A stretch of 64,000 nt of DNA, taken from the NCBI RefSeq assembly GCF_013426205.1, contig NC_089425.1, positions 3,286,001-3,350,000 of the forward strand. The letters run 5' to 3'. Origin of the DNA: Metarhizium brunneum (taxonomy: Eukaryota > Ascomycota > Sordariomycetes > Hypocreales > Clavicipitaceae). This document shows, piece after piece, positions 20,248-32,532 of this stretch; position 1 is the first letter of the stretch, and each line of letters opens with the position of its first letter. The position numbers were made by a program, and so were the translations under genes. Under the pieces are notes generated by a model. The model was not told where the DNA came from. It did no database searches and was given only the letters and a program-made list of their open reading frames with translations.

Positions 20248-22853
20248 TGGATCGCGGGAGAAGCGTATTTGATGAGACACGATTCGACACGATAACAGAA
20301 TTCGAAGAACGGCTCGCGCGAAGCTCGGTCAGGTTGTCGTGGCCAGGCGGCTTACGCTGGCCCCGGCAGGGTCGCTCGCAAGACGCAATGGTCTAGTTCA
20401 TTGCACTGGAGACAGGGTGGAAATGGAGTCAGCTCAAGAAAAGAATGGTGATTCCCAACAGGCACGAGGTAGATTCGGACGGCAGGAGATAAGGCGAGGT
20501 GGGACGAACAAGACGGGTGGTGGTTGCTATCCCGATTGACTGTCGCGTCGAGCTTCTGGCGCTGAGGTCGGACCGAGTGGCATGAGAGGCCCTTTAAGTA
20601 GTTGAGCAGGACGAGGACGGGACGAGAATTATATAGCGCATTCGGAGCAGAAATCGGGCGCAAGATGCCACCGGCTGGGCAACGAAAGAAATATAACGGC
20701 AGCGGAGCCAAGGCCGTCACGCAGCTGGAGGTCGCAGGGCCAGATGAGGCGGAGGGATGGGAGAGAAAGCAGGACTTTCAGGACGTCGAGGGTGGACATT
20801 GGGGTGGTGGAGAAAGACGACCGACAGCAGCATTGCAGCAGCTCTTGTGCATTTCGGGACACGCATCACACCCCCCCAGGACCCCCAAAGCTCGCTCAAA
20901 AAAGGCGAGGAAGGCTTTGCTGCCTTGTCGACCTGCATGGCGTGGCTCAAAACAGCCAATGTCTGCTTTGCCCAGCTGACGGGCGTTGGCGTTGATGTTA
21001 CCATCCAATCCCACAGACAGGTTTGGAGACGTGTGGTTCAACGCCGGCATCGTCAGCCACCAAAGCTCAACGGCATCAAGCGTCGACTCACTCAGATCCA
21101 CAATTGCGTCTTGCTTTCGAGTCACAGCTGCATACCTAGGTACGTTAAAGCTGCCCCGGCTCAAGGACGATGGGTGCTTAGAACCATAAAGAGCCGAGCC
21201 TGGATGGATTGGACGGCCTTGGCTTGCCTGGCACCTTGAATGGCGCCGAGCATTTCACCACCGCGCCTATCCAGGTATTTTTGAGAGCACAAGCTTAAGC
21301 CTACCCCGCCAAGTCGCGCGCGCTTTACGCCCTCACGTTCTCTGAAAAGTACATGGACGGATGCGCCCCACTGTCGCGCCGTCCCGCCAATGGCGGCGCC
21401 TGGGAACCCGTTCCGGAAGCTGGTCCACTAAAAAGTAGTGGCATCGGGACATCTGGATCAATAAGGGACTGACTGGGACATTCAGAATGCAGCCCTCAAG
21501 CGACCATTGTTTGGTCTTGCAGTGGTCAAGTTCTAGTATCCGATGCTGCTTTGGAACCTCACGGCCATCTTGCAGGCATTCGGCACTCAACCACTCCAGC
21601 TGTGCGGACAGGCCGGTCCGGCGCCGGGTTATGTGTCCGGGGCACTTTGTTCAAGTACCAGACGCGACACACACATTCTGTGCGTTTCTGCAGATGCATC
21701 ATCTGATCTGAGAGCCCAGAGGCATTGGCCATCTTGCGTACCCGAGTGACTTTCTGCGCTCGAGTACGTAGACTCTCCTGGTACGAGAGAGGGGTCAACG
21801 CGCAACCTCTGACTCAACGGGCGTTGCGAAGATAGAGGCCTCAGGAATTGAATGTCGACTACTTTACTTTACGTATTGTACTCGGTACGGCGCACACCAC
21901 TCGCACGCAGAGCAGCTGGATGGTGTCAATCTGCAAGGAACCAGGACACACATCACATCAAGTGGTGGCCTCGTCAGCACCGCCAATTGGCACTTGCAGC
22001 CCATCGCGCCATCGACCGGCAGTCAAGATCCAGGACGTGGGAGATTCGTCCGCCCATGCATCGGGAACCATCTTGTGGGCGACACGGCTCCGCAACAAAC
22101 ACGCCTAGTCGGGCGACCAATGGATTGGCTGGCGGCCAAGGCCCAATGGCACAAATCAAAAATTCATACATCCTCAACTCCATCAGGTATTATATCTCTG
22201 TGTCGATACCATGGCGCCATGTGTGGAATGCGCCAGACCTTGTCCGCATCCACTCGCTCGTTCACGCACACACGCCCATAACTCACCTTGGGTCGTGAAC
22301 GGGTGACAAGTGCTGCTGTCCTGGAAAAGGCCGACACCCTGATATGGGGCTGCAGCTGCCCCGGAGTTGTTCCTGCGACGTCCTCAATCCAACCGCTCGC
22401 CGGGACTTGGTTTCGAGTTTCCTGGGGCCATAGAGCTCGAAACACACTCTATTGACGATATATACTTTTGAGCATGGCGAGGTTCCTCCCCACATATGCC
22501 CAACCAGTTACTCCAAACATCCATTATTAAAACCCATCACAACCAATGCGCGCCTCCCAGTTAAGTTGGCCATTATACAAACGCCCGTATGATCCTTTGC
22601 ATCCACCATATCACCTAGCGTTGTGCAAAGAGTCTGGTTGCGTATGCCCGCCCCACGGGCCGCCGTTGGCGAACATTGAAGATGGGTGACGAGGTCAGGC
22701 AGGCTTGCCGCGTCCCCACAGATCATTGATGGTTGCGCCCCTGCCGACGACCGCTAACCACGAGCCAATCAGGTGTATAGGAGCCGATACACTTCTTGCT
22801 CCAACTCGAACCTCGGGGCAGTATTTCTACGACATGGCGAAATATTACCTTGA

Positions 22854-23260
22854 TCAGACCGCGTAGTCCCTTGCGCGATAAGCGACAGCAATATACCTTG
22901 TCTCGCGTACATGTCCCGGCTGCCGTACAGCCGGTGGTTCACGGGCATCATCGGCGGCCCAATGCAGGAACTCCAGAGGCAGCGGATGTTGTTCCGGGCG
23001 CGGAACCAGGGATAGTTCTTCTTTGCCGCCAACTAGTTAGCTTTTTCCCTCTATGTATAAAATTACATGTATGTAGTTGATGGTTTTCCTTCTTGTCCAA
23101 TTGCCCATCGCTCCCACGCCCATGGCAACGTACCGTCTCGATAGCTGGTGGTTCGCGCTCCTTGATAGCGGCTCTTATACCACCGCCAGATTACAGCCAC
23201 GGCTGGCGGGAGCGCAACTACCAGTGCAACAATGGCAACAGTTGTCTCTGGACTTAGCAT
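22854..23260 (-). CDS. Candidate small single-pass membrane protein (two exons)
   Basis: ATG at 23260 opens MLSPETTVAIVALVVALPPA and continues into a hydrophobic run ending at WRWYKSR (a membrane segment at about residues 7-26 followed by positive charge). This layout, SPET-x-(I/V)-A-(I/V/L)-VAL then PP then a Trp/Lys-rich stretch, resembles the N-terminus of many short fungal membrane proteins. The uninterrupted frame ends after 65 codons. Splicing a GTACGT donor (exon 1: 23134-23260) to a CTAG acceptor (exon 2: 22854-23032) would give about 101 residues with LSLVPRPEQHPLPLEFLHWA. The branch-site spacing is poor, so the intron is uncertain. Confidence 0.3.
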
Positions 23261-23450
23261 AGCTCATTCCTGGGCGATGTTCCCCAGCCACTTAATAGGT
23301 GGTTGTCGTCGTCGTAGCCAGCGTTAAAGCGATGTCGTGCAACGCAGGCTCCTTTAATAGGATTGATAGACCACAATTGGCGGATAAGGGTAGCTTGGAA
23401 ATTATCGTGTCTGACTGAAGAACAAGCTGTGTGACAAAGACGACAATGAT

Positions 23451-23529
23451 GGAGGAGGAGAATAAGAAGAGGAGGAGAGGAAGAAGAAGGAGAAGGAGAA
23501 GGCCGAGGACGAGGAAAAGGACGAAGGAA
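23451..23529 (+). repeat. Polypurine tract (GAA/GGA-rich)
   Basis: About 79 bases that are almost entirely A and G (GGAGGAGGAG, AGAAGAGGAGGAGAGG, AAGAAGAAGGAGAAGG), with a handful of T or C interruptions. It lies in intergenic DNA. Confidence 0.7.
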
Positions 23530-24231
23530 CAAGAACGTGGTTGTAAATGAAGATGTGCCGATAAATTGGGATTGTGTGAAATAGTGGGCCCGTGCGGAAA
23601 CGTCACGGCAGATAGTATTGCGGTTTTGATGTCTTTGCCTCCGCATTTGGCGGAAATGAGGCGACATGACACCAGCAACCCCAGTGAAGCCCATCCATCA
23701 GGCTGACAGCGCAGCCAATAGCAATACGGAGTACTAGTGGCCTGCAGTCTGTTCGCTTAACTCCCCCAACAAGCATCTACACCGTCCTCGAACCAGTCAC
23801 AATGATGGTGGCAGAGGAGCCTGCGTGATATCTTACTTCGTCAGGTTGTAGAGGAGCCCAGGCTGAATTTGAGTTGCACATTTCCAGCGAACCAAGTTGT
23901 GATGAATGTCATACATGCAGTGCAGGCATCGGACCCTGACAAGGTGGTCAGATGGCCCGTCAACCGGCAGCAGCAGCGCCTTCTTCCTCTTCTAGGCCTG
24001 CTAAGAAACGTGACCGCCGGCCGCTTTACATCAACGTGTATATTCAGTGCCTAAATATATGGTTCGGGGTAGTGTATATGTTGTTTCTCTACTTATGCTT
24101 GTCCCGGCCATCCAAAACTTCAATCCAAATAGGAAAAGATCAAAAACTCCGTTAACATCTGTTCGTTAGATACTGTACAAAGTTTCAGTCCATAGAGCGT
24201 ATGAACTCCGGTATGCAGCGTCGTGATTAGA

Positions 24232-25899
24232 CTACACTTCACCCCAGCTTCCCATTGGGCCGTTGGAGGCAATGACCGACCCAGTGCCGAGAGAGCCACC
24301 GATATCCCAATAGTGCCTTGATGAACAGCTACTTCTCCGAGCCGACCGCCTAGTACTTTGGCTGGCGCAGCTGCTGTGGTGGCGCAAGACCACTGGGCTG
24401 TTGGGTGCTACGGCCTTGAACGACCGACGCTCTACCTGCCGCGTTCGAGCGATGAGAGGATGGTGTTGACGAACGCGGGCCACCTTGGCTGCGGTGTCCT
24501 GTTGAGTCGGTGTACCGTGATGTGACGTGCCAACAGTAGGGGAGTTGCCAGAGCGAGACGCAAAACGTGAAACAAGGTAGCGGAATACCAGCTTGATATC
24601 CAGACTCTTCTCCCACTCCTCTTTGGTAAAATCGGTGTCAGTCATGTCAATATCATTTCCAGAGCCATCACTCTTCTGCCTCCGACCTGGGATTCCAATT
24701 GGTTGCGAATGTTGGTGCATAGTAGGCTGGAATTCTGGAACAGATGGCTGGCTGCGTCTCTCGAGTTCTGTTACTGGACCAGTGATGCCAACATCGCTAG
24801 ATTCTGGAATGACTGGGAGACCAGCATACGGAAGAGGTAAGTGCTGCATCCTAGAATAGGTAGAAAATGCGCCAGGATGTGGTGATAGTTGGTTAACAAG
24901 CAGACCAAGCTCCCTAGATAGCCTTTCCAGAATTCGGATTTGCCATGAGGGCTCGTCCGAGGTAGTCAAAATTGGACGATTACTCGGTTGGGAGGCTCGC
25001 GGAGTAGATGAAAGTGCCTCCTCGTCAGGCAGTTCCTCACCTAAGAGAATCGACAGCATAGTGTCGTCGATGCCTAGGATATCTTTGACTACCGTACGTG
25101 TTATGCGCGCTAAAAAGCCCTCTTGCTCCGTGTGGGGCTGGAATGCCTCTTCATCATGCCATGTTAGATTATCTGTTTCAGCATCCGTATTGCGCCGTGA
25201 ACGGTGCATAGATGCCAATGACTTGCGTTGTCGTCTCGTTTCTCGTTGAACTTCGTTAAGTAAGACCCGGCTATGCTCCAGGCGCCATGCCTCGATTCGC
25301 TGTCTTTTATCCTCTTCTTGGGTCTGAACCTCGTCCAGATCAATATGGGTATTGTCAAAGCTGTCCAGTCTCCGGCGAAACTTGCGAGGATTGAACCTCT
25401 CGAACTGATATATCTGGTCCTGTGCATCAGCACCCAGGACAGGCCGATCAAAGCGGAACGAGCCTAGACCATCATGAGAGGGAAAGACTGGAGTAGCATT
25501 GTGGCTACCTCGTGGTGACAGAGTATTCAGACCAGGTACGGAGCGAAATTCGGGGAGGTGACTGTCTAGGCTATCGAGCTCAGCGTCGTCGTCGTCATCA
25601 ACAGCTGACAAAACGGAAGTCGATTGTCTAGCGTGAGATGGACCTTCAGATCTCGCCACGGTATGCAAGCTTCCAACATCACTCAGCCGTGATCGTCCAG
25701 GCGTCTCTACAGAGTGTTCTGACTCTGTGAGATATGATGAAGTTGTGACTTCAGTAGGGGGTGAGAACAGCACCCATGCCTGTGACTCATCTAGTCCTTG
25801 TTCAGATGTCGACGGTACAACGGCAGGACTCTGGTCTTGGACAGCTGCCGGGCGAGCTGCCCGCTGCACAGGTTGGCGAGTCGGTTGCTGAAAGGCCAT
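24232..25899 (-). CDS. Conserved fungal protein of unknown function, disordered with central charged helices
   Basis: 555 residues from ATG 25899 (MAFQQPTRQPVQ); the open frame extends further upstream but the leading part reads as leader sequence. Residues 1-180 are low in complexity with acidic patches (VDDDDDAEL). A basic/helical region follows (FNPRKFRRRLDSF, RQRIEAWRLEHSRVLLNEVQRETRRQRKS cut into two helices). A segment at about 260-290 (GFLARITRTVVKDILGIDDTMLSILLGEELP) and another at 470-490 (EWEKSLDIKLVFRYLVSRF) look structured. The C-terminus ends SSRHYWDIGGSLGTGS...GPMGSWGEV, which looks conserved rather than random. I do not recognise a named family. The gene stands between two gene-poor regions and has no visible intron. 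Confidence 0.7.
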   Translation of the reverse strand: MAFQQPTRQPVQRAARPAAVQDQSPAVVPSTSEQGLDESQAWVLFSPPTEVTTSSYLTESEHSVETPGRSRLSDVGSLHTVARSEGPSHARQSTSVLSAVDDDDDAELDSLDSHLPEFRSVPGLNTLSPRGSHNATPVFPSHDGLGSFRFDRPVLGADAQDQIYQFERFNPRKFRRRLDSFDNTHIDLDEVQTQEEDKRQRIEAWRLEHSRVLLNEVQRETRRQRKSLASMHRSRRNTDAETDNLTWHDEEAFQPHTEQEGFLARITRTVVKDILGIDDTMLSILLGEELPDEEALSSTPRASQPSNRPILTTSDEPSWQIRILERLSRELGLLVNQLSPHPGAFSTYSRMQHLPLPYAGLPVIPESSDVGITGPVTELERRSQPSVPEFQPTMHQHSQPIGIPGRRQKSDGSGNDIDMTDTDFTKEEWEKSLDIKLVFRYLVSRFASRSGNSPTVGTSHHGTPTQQDTAAKVARVRQHHPLIARTRQVERRSFKAVAPNSPVVLRHHSSCASQSTRRSARRSSCSSRHYWDIGGSLGTGSVIASNGPMGSWGEV

Positions 25900-28553
25900 G
25901 GTGATGATGCCGCCTTGTTCCTGGGACGATGCAGAGGGTGGGCGGGTAGATAGGTGTTGGAATGGATGATGCGATAAGAGCGTTATCTGTCGAGCTGCAG
26001 CTAGATGGCTCCGGGTTCGGCACAGTGGGACGCGGCGAGCGTGGGCACTGGAGTCGAGTATTTGGAGACGGTGGTACGCGGGTAGGGCGGAGCAGAGAGC
26101 GAGCACCTCGAGCAGAGGATACTCCTCAAAGAGTTAGGGGCGCGGATAGGCAAGCTGCAGTGTCGAAAAATTGGAAAGCGAGCGCAGTAGATGGGTTAAG
26201 AGGCTGAACAAAGTCGAAGATGGATGTGAGAGGGAAGCCAACATGATAAGCAGGCCAGGAGGTGGGAGTGATGACGGCGCAATGCGATACGGTGAGGCCA
26301 GCTTAGTAGAACCGGACCGAACAACAGCCCACTTCCACTGGTGCTCAGGGATAAGGTATCCCAAATTTCAGTTTGTACTCCGTGTTTCCTCAAGTGCGCA
26401 GGTGAGTCGTCTTGACTCGAGCCGGGGTAGGCGTCGCGTGGGAGGGGCGCTCCTGCCTTCCATTTGCTCCTCCCAAAGCCCCATTGCTTTGTTGAGACGG
26501 CCTGGTCATTTACGGCACATTTGCGATGTATCATCTGTCCTGCAAGGGTGATGCCAGCTGCCGGCCTGCACCACACCAGACTCGTTAAGGTGAATTGTCG
26601 AGTTGAGTTGCGCTTGGGAGGCGTCGTTGGCATTATTTACTCGCGCGCTGCTACGTACAAGTAGAATAAGGTAGCCAATAGTTGGATGATTGAGTTCCAG
26701 TATCACTGTAGTACATGATTGCGTCCTGAGCATGAGTACGTACTCCGTACTTTACGCAGGCTGACAGGCTGGCAGAGAGGAGACGAGTGGAGCACACCTT
26801 CTAAAGTGGTGGCTCGCGTGCTCGGAGGCACAGGATGCCGCGAATTGCTCGGCGGGCTTACACTTTTTGCCAGGTGCGCTCACGCCCTATCTAGTACCTG
26901 GTTATTAGGTATTATATTATAATCCATTAATATATATTTTACGGTAAGTGAATACATTTTATTATGAAGTATTTGAAGTATATATAAGAGTAGTTTCAGT
27001 ACCAGACAGCGAATAGTGGGGCGATAAGCGCACCTAGCAAGAAGAGTGAGCCGCCGCGCTACAGCCAACGTGGTCGTATGTACCGAGTATTCTCGTCCCA
27101 TGCCATTCTTCGTTATCGCATTGTTGGCCACAGGGCCACTATGTCCCCGTTGATCCCGCTTCCAGCAGCTCGGTTCTCAGCTGTTGAGCACAAGACGGCC
27201 AGAAAATGACGTAGTTGTTGATAGCCAGCCTTGCACGATATTGTACTTGACACTTTTTGCTCCGTACATGCATGTCAGTCCGTGGCAGCACAACCAAAAC
27301 CAGAACAGGGTCCTGTCTTCGTCTCTTTTCTCGACCAAGTGACGCCATCAGTTGAAGGCTCCTAGTAGTATGCGTTGTTCCCCGCTTGCTTGTCGCGTGG
27401 CCCAAATCATTAACCCGGCATCCTCGCCATGGCCTCGGCTGGCATCCATTTCCACAGGGCCCGTCTGGTAAATTGGTCCCGACTCCCTCCCCTACAAAGT
27501 AACTTGCAAGATGTGCTGGAGATGGGGCCATCGGGTAAGGCATACTAGAGACTGAAAACAACAAATATGGTGAACGCCTTTACCATCCTATTCTCCTATT
27601 CTAGCAAGCGTACTAGCTACATCTGTTGTCACGCAACCACTCCGTCCTCTTGGCATACATACAGAGCCCGGCATTATTATGCCTACTTGGGCCACATGGA
27701 ATCTGGATTGATTGAAACACGCGTCCGTGGCGTCCCAATCACCATGATCTGACGCAGCGTGGTAGAGTGGAGGGACGGGCAGCAAGCCTGTTGGGCTGGA
27801 TGAAACGCGCCGGCAGCCATGACGTTCCCAAGCGCTCACGACTCAAGACAGCCCCGACTTAGGAACAATAGACGGTGAAAACTGCGAGCTTGAAAGTTGA
27901 TGTTATTCTACAAAAAAAATAACGCATCTAGGCGGTGGAGTCGGCTCGCTTTTCTGATTGTGACATGGTGGTCATGTCCATTGCTGGAGATCTACCTCGA
28001 CAGTTTCAAAGGTCACGCGGGCTTTCGCAGCCGACGTCCGATGACTAGCCTCGCACCGGTTCGGGCGACCGAGTAGATGAGATTGATTGATATGGCAAGC
28101 CGTGGTACTCCGTAGGCTAGTACGCATCAGCAAGTAGATTGACGAGCAAGATGGCTCGATAATCGATATCAACTGGCAGCACATTGTATACGCAAAGCCT
28201 CAATCTTCTAGGCACTATTCATCACGGTTCAGGCTGTGATACAATCGTTGGCAATTCTCCTTGAGTCTGATTCGCAAAGCGTTGCGCCATGAGCCTATTT
28301 ATCTTCCCCATCAGATCAAGGCTACAATGTTTTGTCATACGCACGTATAATTCATATCTGGGCATGGTTATGTGCGTCCGAAGACGCGGTTAACAAGCCT
28401 ACACATCACTCATACCACACATAACGCATAGTGAGAAATTTGTGACGAATGCACTATTCTTTGATTTGCCAATTGCGACCGCCTGTCTTAAGAGGTCCCT
28501 ATCTGACATGCCACTATGACGCCATCCTTAACCCATATGAACCAACAAACACT
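25900..28553. other. Gene-poor region
   Basis: No supported gene. It contains an inverted-repeat AT-rich element at 26849-27057, TACTCCGTA copies at 26741-26749 and 28106-28114, and many short ORFs with no features. Confidence 0.45.
26849..27057. mobile_element. MITE-like inverted-repeat element with AT-rich core (degenerate)
   Basis: Left arm 26849-26887 and right arm 27019-27057 are inverted copies over about 40 bp. Both share the core CAGGTGCGCT or its C-to-T variant TAGGTGCGCT, and most other mismatches are also T versus C. The core (about 26900-26998) is AT-rich. Length about 209 bp, close to the elements at 10827 and 53394. Confidence 0.5.
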
Positions 28554-29511
28554 TTAAGCGGTGAAAGCATCGGGGAAGCGGCGCATGTTCTGCTCCAAAG
28601 AACCGCGGTTGCTAAGGAACTGAACGTAAGCACCATCGACCTTAACACGGCCAGCAGCCTTGCGCTCGAGGTACTCGTCGCGGCGAAGGGGAGTGAAGCC
28701 CCAGTTCTTGGAGATAATAATCTTCTGGCGACCTGGGAACTTGTACTGCGATCGTCGCAGAGCCTCAAGAGCGAGGTGACGGTCTGTTTAAAGAAGAAGA
28801 AAAGCAATTAGTAATGTGGCAAAACTTGGCAATGAGTCACGGATTCAAAGACTTACTGGAGTCACGAGTGCGGACGCTCATGATGATCTGACCAATGTTG
28901 ACACGGGCAACAGTGCCGTTGGGCTTGCCCCAGGCACCACGCATACCGGTCTGCAATCTATCGGCACCGGCGCAAGACAACATCTTGTTGATACGGACGA
29001 CGTGGAAGGGGTGGGCGCGGACACGCAGGTGGAAACCTTCCTTGCCGCTGTGCTTGACGAGGTACTTGTTGGCGCAGATACGGGCGGCCTCGAGGGCCTC
29101 AGAGCTCAGCTGCTCATACTCGTTGGAGACAAGGTGGATGCACAGGGGGAAGTCGTCGACATTGGCACGCTTGCGGCCCAGATCGAAGATCTTGATCTTG
29201 GGGTCGGGTACACCACGGTTGAACCGGGACTTGGGGAACGGCTAAAGCAGAACATTGAGTTAGCAACTTGCTTCTGCTTATTATGATTTTTTGCAGCGAT
29301 TATGGTTGTAGAAAAAACTTGGCGAGGCGTGGATTTGCCCAAAATCTCCCTTCATGACGCCAGAGAGAAGTAGGAAATCCTGGGATCCAGCATCGCAAAA
29401 TTTCGTTCCGCAAGTCGAGAAGAAAATCGGCGGCAACGTAGGAAATTCGAAGATAGAATATCTCACCTTGTTCTTGCAGTATCGGTAGCAACGAGCAGGA
29501 CGACGAGCCAT
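28554..29511 (-). CDS. rpl10: 60S ribosomal protein L10 (uL16)
   Basis: Structural protein of the large subunit near the peptidyl-transferase centre, added late during 60S maturation. Three exons: 29467-29511 ([15 protein letters not shown]), 28857-29241 and 28554-28783, giving 219 residues, the usual length. The middle exon encodes [74 protein letters not shown] in several conserved blocks, and [13 protein letters not shown]. The last exon has [16 protein letters not shown]. Introns of 225 bp and 73 bp use GTGAGA/TAG and GTAAGT/CAG. It is divergent from rpl30, with 434 bp between the two start codons. Confidence 0.97.
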
Positions 29512-29945
29512 CTTGTCGGATTTTGCTGGTGTTGTCCTAAAGTTGGTGATGTGTTTTGAGCAAGATCAGTCCAGACCGGGGGTGAACCAGTAGTACTGCC
29601 ACTCGTTCTCGAAATACGCACTACTTTGATTTCAAAGCAGCCTCTTTGTAAGCCAAAATGGTGCATCTCGCTTAAACCTCGGGTCTTTAGGGCTGGGAAC
29701 AGCACGTTAGTGGATTGTGATTGGTTGGTGTAATGCAAGCGGACCCGCCGAATCTTTTTCCACGAAACTGCAGGTAAAATCGCGCCTCCAGACCTTCGAA
29801 TGGACACCATCCTACTCTCCATCACCAACAATTCGGCTGCAGACTTTGGAAACAAGCTGCCTTTCATTTCCCTGGCTTTGTCCTTTTTATTACGATAAAC
29901 CATTTCATCCAGGATTTGGAAAGAAGAGAGCCGAATCACGTCAAG
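29512..29945. promoter_or_regulatory. Shared bidirectional promoter of rpl10 and rpl30
   Basis: 434 bp separate the start codons of two divergent ribosomal protein genes. Visible elements are a CCAAT box in inverted form (GATTGGTTGG, near 29720) and CTTTAGGGCTGG near 29688. Co-expression of the two genes is a reasonable inference. Confidence 0.6.
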
Positions 29946-30556
29946 ATGGCCCCTCAAAAGAAGAGCAAGAAGGATGCCAACAGCATCAACTCAAAACTAG
30001 CCCTCGTCTTGAAGTCCGGAAAGGGTACGAATTTCAAGACTCAACCTTCACCGTTGGGATAGACTGCTAACCAGATTTTCAATCAATCAGTCACGTTGGG
30101 ATATAAGTCAACGTTGAAATCGTTGCGATCCGGCAAGGCCAAGCTGATCATCATTGCTGGCAACACTCCTCCTCTCCGCAAGAGTGAGCTCGAGTACTAC
30201 TCCATGCTGTCCAAGGCTCCTATCCACCATTTTTCCGGAAACAATGTAAGTACAGAACTCGTTGTATGAATCGAACCAATCTATTGGTGATCGATTTACT
30301 CTCGATGTGAAGTTTGCGACGACTTGTCATCTTGTTTCGAGAGGCAAAGTCTCTGCTAAGTGAGAAGATTGTTTCTTGCGCTCTACCCAGAGAAAAAGTC
30401 TTTCGTCTAGACTTTGGAGGGTTCACCTTGGCTTACATAATCTCTTTTCTTTTACAGATTGAGCTCGGCACTGCTTGCGGTAAGCTCTTCCGCTGCTCTA
30501 CCATGGCCATCCTCGACGCTGGTGACTCCGATATCCTCAGCGACCAGCAGGCTTAA
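29946..30556 (+). CDS. rpl30: 60S ribosomal protein L30 (eL30)
   Basis: Large-subunit ribosomal protein of the L7Ae-like kink-turn binding family. Three exons: 29946-30024, 30091-30245 and 30458-30556, giving 110 residues. The sequence [20 protein letters not shown], then [39 protein letters not shown], then [20 protein letters not shown] and [12 protein letters not shown] matches eL30 closely and is full length. Introns are 66 bp and 212 bp with GTACGA/CAG and GTAAGT/CAG ends. In yeast the protein represses splicing of its own transcript; whether intron 1 here folds into a similar site was not tested. Confidence 0.97.
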
Positions 30557-32532
30557 GCCACCACTTGGTGTACAATTTTTCATGAAAAAACGGCGTTTCG
30601 GGGTAGAAATTGGTTTCGGCAATTTTTGAGGATATATCAAGCAATGTGATGCGATAATGAGAACCCTTGATCGAGGGGCCCAACAGGCTATTGGCCCGTG
30701 TGGGGTACGCCTCACTAGTATCCTGCTGCTTTTGCAGTGTTCAAAGCAGCAGATACTGGGAACAGTCACCTCAATATATCAATATAACTGATGACCTTTT
30801 TACTCCTGCCACTACCGTATCCAATTCATCCTTGCTGTGACACTGTGACGTTGATTGAACGACTGTGCGCAATTTCGATTTATGTACGGGGTCACCGCTC
30901 CGCGAACCTGTAAACAGTGCCCTGGTGCAACGTACCAGTGCTAGGCGCGGCTGTGGGCTCAAGCAAGTGTTGCGTAGGACATGTATGTATGAAGCGCGGT
31001 CTTGGCGAAGTATACTAATAATATATGTCCATCGGTTTATGTGGTTTCGTTGAAATCAATACTTGAACCAAGTCGGGACCTTTCTGCACACTGGGGAGCA
31101 GAACATTGCTTGAAAATATATCATTCTGTAGCCGTAGACATGGAAAGATTGCATGTTGGCGGGTGTCCTCTACTGACTGGATAATCTTGGCAGAGACAGT
31201 TGTTGGCCATGGCGGCCTTGACTCCCATCAAACGTGATGCCAAGGGGCCTGAAGATGATCCAAAGGCCGAAGCGGTGTATGTATAGTATTCTGCATACAA
31301 TGTATCCCGTACCCACGACGAGCACGAGCGGGTATTACCACACTTCATGCGGCATGTCAAGGCATATTGTGCAGGTACTTGTAGAAAATGGCTACGGAGT
31401 AGTTATTATGTGCAAATACATGACACCTCATCCTCTGTAATTTGCCAAGTGGAGGTATGGGACTTTGGATCTGCATGAACAGCATCGGGAATTTCCTCTC
31501 CAACAAGCCCCCAAAGCAAGAGGAACCAAAGGGTTGGAGGGTGGCAGCCGGGCAACGCTAGCTGGTTTCGGGTGTGTTCCCCAGTTTCTGGGCGTGGTGG
31601 TGTTGTTTCACAATCAATGCCAAAACAGACGCAGTTATCGTTGCAACGTGGTCGTTGCGAGCCAGTAGCGCGTGAGTACAATGGCATGGAAGGGTGGCTC
31701 GTATTGGCATTCCTGGCGATGACGGCACAAAGATTGGGCGAGGACACAGCAGCCATGCCGCGGCCATACTGCATATGCTCAAGCGTTGATTCTAAAATTG
31801 CACCGAGGTGGCGACAAGTAAGAAGGATGGAGAAGTTGGCTGGTGATGGATGGACCGAGAGCTAGCGAAGGCTGACGGTGGCTTTTGCCTGACATCGGAC
31901 ATCGGACTGGATGGAGCCATCTGAAAATTCCACGGCCTCATGCACGTGCAGTTTGTTGTTGTTGTCGTTGTCGTTGTCGGTGGTTGCTGACAGCTATTTC
32001 GCGACACCGCTCTCTCTCTCTCTTTGTCACGGAGGAACTTGGCTCTCGTCCATCAACCTCTCCAGGCAGTATTTGTATTGTTCATGCCCGCGTCCAGTCA
32101 GGACTACAAAGCAGTACATGTGCTCGGTACAACCAGACATTTGACAACACATCGTCCATGTAACGAGTGGAGCCTGTTGTCTGAAAGGGGAACGGAACAA
32201 GACCCTTTGAACTGACAAGGAGGTGCCAGGCGCTGTTGCTCGTCAACGTTGGAACCCTGCAGCGCCAGACGAGTCTGGTTGTCCGGTTTCCAATTTGCGC
32301 TGAGCACGTCCCCCGCCGGAAGCCTCAAGGCCAACTGCTACATGTAATATTCTAGCCAGCACACCAGACATGCTTACCACAGCAACCATCTGACACCCCC
32401 GGATAGACAATACACCCGTGGCATCACGCTCGTCCCATCATCTAGCTCCTTTCTTTAATCTTTCCCCCCCTACAACACATTTATACATACGTCCGCTCCT
32501 TTCCGCTTACCGCCACCTCACAGCTTGACGAC
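30557..32532. other. Intergenic region
   Basis: Nearly 2 kb without a supported gene. Contains a TACTCCGTA copy (inverted) at 31393-31401, TTG/TCG triplet repeats near 31950-31982 and a short CT repeat near 32011-32023. The last 150 bases, with CCCCCC and CT-rich runs, look like the leader of the next gene. Confidence 0.45.

Larger units (their letters stand above)
20248..24231. other. Gene-poor region
   Basis: About 4 kb with only one candidate small gene (22854-23260, minus). ORFs of 70-160 codons at 20350-22500 overlap on several frames and lack recognisable motifs. A near-pure purine tract lies at 23451-23529. TACTCCGTA occurs in inverted form at 23725-23733. Confidence 0.45.

Noticed and set aside
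29242..30457. Possible snoRNAs inside rpl10 and rpl30 introns
   Set aside because: No RTGATGA C box paired with a CTGA D box was found in the introns on the sense strand.
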